Shown: one piece after another, positions 6,149 through 10,928 of the stretch
How positions within the stretch are numbered: the stretch's first letter is position 1
How the letters are laid out: each line of letters starts with the position of its first letter
Origin: Sphingobium sp.
GTDB lineage: Bacteria; Pseudomonadota; Alphaproteobacteria; Sphingomonadales; Sphingomonadaceae
Assembly: GCA_030148625.1 (NCBI GenBank)
Contig: JASBTC010000266.1
Coordinates: forward strand, 1-10,928
Length of the DNA: 10,928 nucleotides
Reading direction: 5' to 3'
Program-made: the position numbers and the translations under genes
The notes under the pieces: model-generated
Seen by the model: only the letters and a program-made list of their open reading frames with translations
Database searches by the model: none
What the model was told of the DNA's origin: nothing

Positions 6149-8128
6149 TCAGAAATTCGCGCCCAGGCTGATCAGCTTGAATACGAAGGCGACGAAGAGC
6201 AGCATGAAGGCTGCAAGCGCCAGCAGCACGCTCCACGTCTTGGCAAACCAGCCGCGGCGCGCCTTGAAGATCCGCAGCGCATTCCAGACCGCCAGCCCGA
6301 ACAGGCCGGGGATGACGAGGATGCCCAGGATCTGCAGGAACCAGATGCCGGCGGCCGGGGTCGTCCCCTCGAACGCCACCGAGATCAGATAGACCCAGCC
6401 AAGCGGAACCGCGAGCGCAAGCCAGCAGAACAACCGCACCACGCGGTAGGCAGAAAGGTCGCGCCCGGTCAGGTTCAGCGCGGCGCCATAGCGCCGGCGG
6501 GCAATCGCCCCGATCGGCCAGGCCAGCGCCGTCAGGGCGATGACGATCAGGCTGGCGATGAGCATCGGCAGCACCCAGGCGGTATCCTTGTACCAGGGCG
6601 CCCGGTCGAACACCATGATCGGCGCGATCGGACCATAGGAGACGCGGACGACCTTCCCGTTCTCCACCTTCGCGCCGAACAGTTCGCCGTCCTCGATCGA
6701 TCGCCAGATGAACGGCGAAACCTCGACCCATTTTCGCGGCGCGCCACCCAGGGTGGTGAACGCGTCGACTGAAAGCTTGCCATCCTTGTCGGTCGTCACC
6801 TTGAGCTGGCTCATAAGTCCCAGCATGGCCGCGAAATTCTCGACCGGCGCACGGCTGCTCTCATAGGTGCCGGCAACCATCGCGGCATGTTCCTTCGCCG
6901 TCGGCAATTCGGGCGGCAGCGCCGAATCCTTGGCGGGGAAATAGCGATCGGCGAATTGCCGGAACAAGGCGGTCCGGATCGGGCTGATCGCACCGTCCTT
7001 GCCCACGCTGTTCGCGGAAATATAGATGCCCACCTTTTCCTGCGGGAACAGGAACAGATCGGAATGGAACCAGCCGGTGTCGCCGCCATGCGAGATCGCG
7101 CTCTGGCCGTTGACCTTCTGCTCGTAGAAACCGAGCATCATCCGATCGAGCCCCGGAATCGGATCATTGGCCGGCGAGTGCATAAGCTTCGCGGTCTCGG
7201 GCTTCAGCAGCGGCCCGCCATCGGCGAGGTGCGCGATCATGAACTTGGCCATGTCGCCGCCGCTGATCGCCGAGCTGCCGGCAGGCGCCAGCGCGACGAG
7301 TTCATAGGGCTTGGCCTCGCCCGATCCGAGCTGATAGCCCTTGGCCATGAACGGCTGCAGATTGGCCGGAAGCGGCTGGCGGAAGCTGGCATGGGTCATG
7401 CCCAGCCGCTGGAAGATGTTGCGCTCGATATAATCGTCGAACGGCATGCCGGAGAGGCGCTGGACGATATATCCGGCCAGTGCCGTCGCATAATTTGAAT
7501 AGGCCGGGGTCGAGCCCGGCGCATAGACGCGGTGCGGCGTCCAGCGCTTCAGCGCGGCCTCGAGCGTAGACACCGGCCCCTTGTCGGTGATCAGGTCGCG
7601 CCCGGCTTCCTCGAAACCCGGGGTATGCGTCATGATGTTCCGCATGGTGAGCGGCTTGCCCTGATAGGCGGGAATCTTGAAATCGAGATAGGTGTTCACA
7701 TCGGCATCGAGGTCGATCTTGCCCTGTTCGACGAGCTGCATCACCGCCGTCCAGGTATAGAGTTTCGACACCGATCCGGGCCGGAACAAAGTGGTGGCGG
7801 GATCGACGGGCTTACGCGCGGCGACATCGGAAAAGCCGAAGCCGCGCTGCGTCAGCACTTGCCCGTCCTTGACGATCACGACGACGGCACCGGCAATGTC
7901 CCCGCGCGCAAGCGCATAGGGCATGAAGCCGTCCAGCCAGTTGTCCGCATCTTCCTTTGTCAGCGCGCGACGGCCATCGGCTGCAGGCGCGGCGACCGGC
8001 CCACCGCTCTCCGAAGCCGTTGCAGGCGCCGGAACCAAGGCCGGAGACGTCTGCTGCGCCTGCTGGGCGATGCCCATGCCGGCTGCCAGCGTCAACGCGG
8101 CCCCCAATAAAGGCTTGATCAATCTCAT
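6149..8128 (-). CDS. Serine hydrolase (beta-lactamase/DD-peptidase fold) with C-terminal four-helix membrane domain
   Basis: A 659-residue envelope protein. Residues 1-22 look like a signal peptide (MRLIKPLLGAALTLAAGMGI), followed by an Ala/Pro-rich linker to about 55. The catalytic domain has the three class C beta-lactamase-family motifs: SVSK with nucleophile Ser119 and Lys122, YSN (210-212), and HGG (347-349) in the KTG position. A beta-rich stretch (about 410-508) follows. Four hydrophobic helices then follow at about 516-538, 563-586, 594-617 and 631-654. The catalytic part should therefore sit in the periplasm, anchored to the inner membrane by its C-terminus. Substrates of this family (COG1680) range from D-amino-acid peptides to esters and beta-lactams and cannot be assigned here. 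It lies 135 bp downstream of a paralogous hydrolase on the same strand and may share its transcript. The ribosome site is weak: a G-run lies about 13 bases upstream. Confidence 0.9.
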   Translation of the reverse strand: MRLIKPLLGAALTLAAGMGIAQQAQQTSPALVPAPATASESGGPVAAPAADGRRALTKEDADNWLDGFMPYALARGDIAGAVVVIVKDGQVLTQRGFGFSDVAARKPVDPATTLFRPGSVSKLYTWTAVMQLVEQGKIDLDADVNTYLDFKIPAYQGKPLTMRNIMTHTPGFEEAGRDLITDKGPVSTLEAALKRWTPHRVYAPGSTPAYSNYATALAGYIVQRLSGMPFDDYIERNIFQRLGMTHASFRQPLPANLQPFMAKGYQLGSGEAKPYELVALAPAGSSAISGGDMAKFMIAHLADGGPLLKPETAKLMHSPANDPIPGLDRMMLGFYEQKVNGQSAISHGGDTGWFHSDLFLFPQEKVGIYISANSVGKDGAISPIRTALFRQFADRYFPAKDSALPPELPTAKEHAAMVAGTYESSRAPVENFAAMLGLMSQLKVTTDKDGKLSVDAFTTLGGAPRKWVEVSPFIWRSIEDGELFGAKVENGKVVRVSYGPIAPIMVFDRAPWYKDTAWVLPMLIASLIVIALTALAWPIGAIARRRYGAALNLTGRDLSAYRVVRLFCWLALAVPLGWVYLISVAFEGTTPAAGIWFLQILGILVIPGLFGLAVWNALRIFKARRGWFAKTWSVLLALAAFMLLFVAFVFKLISLGANF

Positions 8129-8158
8129 ATCGCTTTGAACCCCCGCCCTATTTGTGAT

Positions 8159-8235
8159 GCCGCCGGATCATTGTCGGCGGCTTGGGGGGCATGCTGCCTC
8201 TTTTCCAATCGAGATGCAATGATCCCGATTGGAAA
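8159..8235. repeat. Two inverted repeats in the gap between the hydrolase genes
   Basis: GCCGCCG (8159-8165) pairs with CGGCGGC (8175-8181). Separately, TTTCCAATCG (8202-8211) pairs perfectly with CGATTGGAAA (8226-8235) around a 14-base loop. Neither is followed by a T-tract on either strand, so they are poor terminators. The second could be an operator or an RNA processing element in the intercistronic region. Confidence 0.45.
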
Positions 8236-8263
8236 TTACGGAGCGATATGGCGAAGATCGATC

Positions 8264-9694
8264 CTATTCGCCGCGGCGAAATTCCAGGCCGTACATCTTG
8301 AGGATCGGCTTGCCGTCCGCTCCCGCCACGAAGCTGGCGGTCTGGCCATTCTCGCCACTGATCATCTCGGTCTGCGAGGTGGGGACGAATGTGAACGACG
8401 CGCCCATCGCCTCCAGGATCATGTTGCCGCCGTCGCGTCGGGCGGTAACGGTGACGCGGTCTCCGCCGGTCTCCCCGATCCATTGCCCCTCACGCGCGAC
8501 CAGGGCATCGAGGGCGAGCGCAACGCTTTTATAGGCGATCGGCTGAAAATCGGACCAGCCATAGGCATTCGCCACGCTACGGACGATCTCCATCATCACC
8601 TGGCCGCCGGTATCGCCATTGGTCATCACCGCGACGCCGTCGCCGGTGCGTGGATGGATGACCCAGAAAGTCCGAAAACCCTCGTTCGCGCCGCCGTGCG
8701 AGAAAGCGAGTGCATCGCCCTCCCCCTTCACGCTCGGGCCAAGGCCGTAATCACCCTTGACCGGAGTCGCCATCGTGGCGGCGGTCGACGGGTTCAGCAC
8801 GCCGCCGGCTTTGCCGCGCCAGGCGGCCGCAAGCGCCAGGCCGAAACGGGCGAGATCGGTCGGCGTCGTCCACAGCCCCGCCGCCGCCAGTTCGGGATAG
8901 CTGTGCCAGCCCCCGGCGATCGGCTTGCCGTCCGCGCCATGACCGTAGGAAAAGCTGCCCTTCGCCGGCAATGCGTAACCGCTCATCGTCATGCCCGCCG
9001 GCACGAGCACGCGTTCCCGCACCACATCGGCGAAAGGCCGGCCGGTCGTGTCCTCGACCATCTGCTGCATGATCTGGTAACCGCCGCCCGAATACTGCCA
9101 GCGCTCGCCGGGGCGCGCTTCGGAAACCACCGCCTTGGTGTTGGCCGGTGGAGCGCCGTTCAGCACCTGGATATTGTCGGCGACAGGCACGCCCTGCGCA
9201 TAACCGGGGAAACCATGGATGGTGGTGCCACCGGTATGCGACAATAATGCGCGGAGCGTCACCGGCTGGTCCTTGGTGAAATCGCTGGCCGGCAGCTTCC
9301 AGCGCTTGAGCAGGGTGTTCACATCCGCGTCGAGCGATAGCGTCCCCGTCTGTACCAGCGAAAGCGCCGCGATGGCGCCAACGGGCTTGCTGATCGATGC
9401 CGCCTGGAAGCGTGTCGTGGTCGTGACGGGGATTTTGCCATCCGACGCGATCACGCCGTAACCGCGTGACCAGACGATCTTGCCGTTGTCGACAACGGCA
9501 ACGCTGACGCCCGGTACTTTCCAGCGCGCCATGCTCTGCTCGATCGTCCAGCTTTCCGCCTTGCCGTCGAAGATCACCGCCGGGCGCAGACCCGATTCGA
9601 CCGCACGCTGCTGAGCGGAGGGTGCGGGCTGGGCCGCCGCCACGCCCGTGAACGCGGCGGCGCCGAACGCCGCCGAAAGCAACAGATTACGCAT
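8264..9694 (-). CDS. Secreted serine hydrolase (class C beta-lactamase/DD-peptidase family)
   Basis: A 476-residue exported protein. Residues 1-21 form a clear signal peptide ending in GVAAA, with the mature protein starting at about AQPAPS. Motifs: SISK with nucleophile Ser100 and Lys103; YSG (201-203), within YSGGGYQIMQ, in place of the usual YxN; HGG (333-335) in the KTG position. A C-terminal beta-domain (about 390-476) follows; there are no membrane helices, so it should be soluble in the periplasm. It belongs to the broad COG1680 group, in which peptidases, esterases and true beta-lactamases cannot be told apart by motif alone; resistance activity should not be assumed. A strong GGGGAGGA lies four bases before the ATG. 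It follows the response-regulator gene by 45 bp and precedes a second hydrolase of the same family, consistent with tandem duplication and divergence. Confidence 0.92.
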   Translation of the reverse strand: MRNLLLSAAFGAAAFTGVAAAQPAPSAQQRAVESGLRPAVIFDGKAESWTIEQSMARWKVPGVSVAVVDNGKIVWSRGYGVIASDGKIPVTTTTRFQAASISKPVGAIAALSLVQTGTLSLDADVNTLLKRWKLPASDFTKDQPVTLRALLSHTGGTTIHGFPGYAQGVPVADNIQVLNGAPPANTKAVVSEARPGERWQYSGGGYQIMQQMVEDTTGRPFADVVRERVLVPAGMTMSGYALPAKGSFSYGHGADGKPIAGGWHSYPELAAAGLWTTPTDLARFGLALAAAWRGKAGGVLNPSTAATMATPVKGDYGLGPSVKGEGDALAFSHGGANEGFRTFWVIHPRTGDGVAVMTNGDTGGQVMMEIVRSVANAYGWSDFQPIAYKSVALALDALVAREGQWIGETGGDRVTVTARRDGGNMILEAMGASFTFVPTSQTEMISGENGQTASFVAGADGKPILKMYGLEFRRGE

Positions 9695-9697
9695 TAC

Positions 9698-9728
9698 ATC
9701 CTCCCCGATTCGAAAATCTTTGGAGGAT
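9698..9728 (-). promoter_or_regulatory. Possible ribosome-site-masking hairpin before the hydrolase
   Basis: On the minus strand, ATCCTCC (9728-9722) is perfectly complementary to GGAGGAT (9704-9698), which is the core of the Shine-Dalgarno sequence of the gene starting at 9694. A small GATT/AATC pair lies inside the loop. Folding would hide the ribosome site. This is visible complementarity only; function is inferred. Confidence 0.35.
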
Positions 9729-9739
9729 TGCTCGGCGTC

Positions 9740-10102
9740 TCAGCCCAGCGCGTCAAGAGCGGCGCGAATACCGTCCATCGTATAGGGTTTGGCAAGCATC
9801 GGCGCCTCGCGATGCGCCTCGGGCGCGGCGTCGGTGTGCCCGCCGCTCGCCAGCAGAAAGGGCTTGCCCGCCGTCTTCAAGGCATCGGCTACCGGCCAGG
9901 AGCGTTCGCCGCCGCGCAGATTGATATCGAGGATCACGATATCGAAGGCGCCGGCCTCGACCAGCGGCATCGCCGCGGAGACGCAATCCGCGGACCCCGC
10001 CACGCTGTGGCCGAGTGCGTCGACAAAATCCTCGAGCATCATCGCGATCAAGGGCTCGTCTTCGACGATAAGGATGCGCAGCCGCGACATTCGCGGCTTC
10101 AT
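9740..10102 (-). CDS. Single-domain response regulator (CheY-like receiver)
   Basis: A 120-residue protein that is a receiver domain and nothing else: no DNA-binding or enzymatic output. Numbered from the ATG at 10102, it shows the acidic pair in LIVEDEP (Glu14, Asp15), the phospho-acceptor Asp59 in ILDIN, Ser86 in LLASGG and the conserved Lys105 in AKPY. It starts 28 bp after the stop of the hybrid kinase gene on the same strand, so it is a likely phosphorelay partner of that kinase or of an upstream Hpt protein. It does not read like CpdR, the single-domain regulator of the CckA pathway. The start is uncertain: an ATG four codons later (10090) is equally possible, and neither has a strong ribosome site. 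A five-codon reading frame (MSWLL) ending in TGA overlaps the 10102 ATG as ATGA. Upstream in-frame starts would overlap the kinase gene and are unlikely. Confidence 0.9.
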   Translation of the reverse strand: MKPRMSRLRILIVEDEPLIAMMLEDFVDALGHSVAGSADCVSAAMPLVEAGAFDIVILDINLRGGERSWPVADALKTAGKPFLLASGGHTDAAPEAHREAPMLAKPYTMDGIRAALDALG

Positions 10103-10130
10103 AGCAGCCAACTCATTCCGCGAAAGGCCC

Positions 10131-10928
10131 TTATTTCGCTTGCATGACGGAACGCGCGGCTTCGGCGAGTTGCAGGACCGAGAAAGGCTTGGGCAGGAAA
10201 GCGACCCGATCGAGATCGATCGATTTGCGGAGCTGTTCCTCGGCATAGCCCGACATGAACAGGATCGGCAGGTCGGGCCAGGTCTTGCGTGCGATCCGGA
10301 CCATCGTCGGCCCGTCCATGGTGGGCATCACGACATCGGAGATCAGCAGGTCGATCGCGGCGCCGCCATTCAGCACTTCCAGTGCTTCCTCGCCATTCGA
10401 TGCGGTCAGAACGGAATAGCCATGGCGCGTGAGCGCCCGTTCCGCGACCGCACGGACCATATCCTCGTCCTCGACCAGCAGGATGGTGCCCGATCCCCAG
10501 AGTTCGCCTTGCTTCAGCTTGGCGGGCTTCACCGTCTCGGCCTGCGGATCGACATGATGGACGGGCAGATAGATGGTGAAGCGCGTTCCCTCGCCGGGCT
10601 TGGAGTCGGCGAAAATGAAGCCGCCCGATTGCTTGACGATGCCGTAGACGGTCGAGAGCCCGAGGCCCGTGCCCTTGCCCACTTCCTTCGTCGTGAAGAA
10701 TGGTTCGAAGATTTTCGGCAGGATCTCCGGCGGGATGCCCGCGCCGGTGTCGGAAATGCTGAATGCGGTATAGTCGACGATCGGTAGCAATTCGCTGCCC
10801 ATCTGACGCACTTCGGCGGCCGGCACGGCGAAGGTCCGGATGGTGACGGTCCCGCCGCCGCGCGCCTGCATCGCGTCGCGCGCCTTGACCGCCAGATTGA
10901 CGATCACCTGTTCGAGTTGGCCGGGGTC
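10131..10928 (-). CDS. cckA: Hybrid sensor histidine kinase, CckA-like (C-terminal part; runs off the right edge)
   Basis: The last 265 residues of a hybrid kinase are present; sensor and phospho-accepting His domains lie outside the window. Numbering from the edge, the ATPase domain shows an N-box [17 protein letters not shown] (4-20), G1 DTGAGI (60-65), F-box FEPFF (74-78) and G2 GTGLGL (86-91). A receiver domain follows from about 147, with Glu153/Asp154, phospho-acceptor Asp198 in LLISDVVMP, Ser226 in MSGYAEE and Lys247 in LPKPF. The run [20 protein letters not shown] and the receiver wording closely recall CckA, the alphaproteobacterial cell-cycle kinase that feeds ChpT and CtrA; the name is moderate-confidence. 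Striking oddity: the second N-box residue, normally Asn and needed to hold Mg-ATP, is Lys15 (codon 10884-10886). The frame stays open through the edge, so the internal GTG at 10907 is not a start. Confidence 0.88.
   Translation of the reverse strand, partial: DPGQLEQVIVNLAVKARDAMQARGGGTVTIRTFAVPAAEVRQMGSELLPIVDYTAFSISDTGAGIPPEILPKIFEPFFTTKEVGKGTGLGLSTVYGIVKQSGGFIFADSKPGEGTRFTIYLPVHHVDPQAETVKPAKLKQGELWGSGTILLVEDEDMVRAVAERALTRHGYSVLTASNGEEALEVLNGGAAIDLLISDVVMPTMDGPTMVRIARKTWPDLPILFMSGYAEEQLRKSIDLDRVAFLPKPFSVLQLAEAARSVMQAK

Noticed and set aside
5553..6731. A 392-codon minus-strand frame spanning parts of recA and the adjacent hydrolase
   Set aside because: It is an out-of-frame shadow crossing two well-supported genes, the terminator and the recA promoter; its protein resembles nothing coherent.
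8135..9247. A 370-codon plus-strand frame opposite the soluble hydrolase
   Set aside because: It has no domain or signal and runs antisense to a gene with signal peptide, catalytic motifs and a strong ribosome site.
8264..9694. Calling this gene an antibiotic-resistance beta-lactamase (AmpC)
   Set aside because: The YSG motif and general COG1680 character do not support a specific lactamase; most relatives are peptidases or esterases.
9789..10787. A 332-codon plus-strand frame opposite the kinase and receiver genes
   Set aside because: It crosses two real genes and their gap in antisense and shows no family features.
10131..10907. A complete short kinase starting at the GTG at 10907
   Set aside because: The frame continues with DPGQLEQ to the window edge, which is N-box sequence, so the gene is simply cut by the window.

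Overview
The window is GC-rich chromosomal DNA from an alphaproteobacterium, most likely a sphingomonad (Sphingomonas or a close relative). This rests on the RecA sequence, an alphaproteobacterial LexA box (GTTC-N7-GTTC) upstream of recA, a CckA-like hybrid kinase and intergenic palindromes of a kind common in that group. The genus call is inference from protein character; no database was searched.

Layout: two genes read rightward. They are an EF-G-like translational GTPase (233-2260) and a dicarboxylate/amino-acid:cation symporter (about 2516-3844), separated by a repeat-bearing gap. A perfect long inverted repeat (3890-3975) lies between the symporter and a convergent, leftward glutathione S-transferase (4001-4627). 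Everything to the right also reads leftward. In transcription order from the right edge these are: a CckA-like hybrid histidine kinase (N-terminus outside the window), a single-domain response regulator, a secreted serine beta-lactamase/DD-peptidase-fold hydrolase, a second such hydrolase fused to four C-terminal membrane helices, a strong terminator, and then recA with its own promoter, LexA boxes and terminator.

How the genes relate: kinase and receiver are 28 bp apart and are probably co-transcribed as a phosphorelay pair. The two serine hydrolases are diverged tandem paralogues acting in the envelope or periplasm; the first starts only 45 bp after the receiver gene. Read-through from the signalling genes into the hydrolases is therefore possible. 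recA looks like an isolated, SOS-controlled transcription unit. The GTPase, symporter and GST show no evident functional link to the rest.

I see no clear new multi-gene system, phage, CRISPR array or insertion sequence. The points most worth a second look are: a lysine in place of the Mg-binding N-box asparagine of the kinase; a pair of oppositely oriented LexA boxes at recA; an EF-G paralogue without the catalytic histidine; a hairpin that could mask a ribosome binding site; and several perfect intergenic palindromes.
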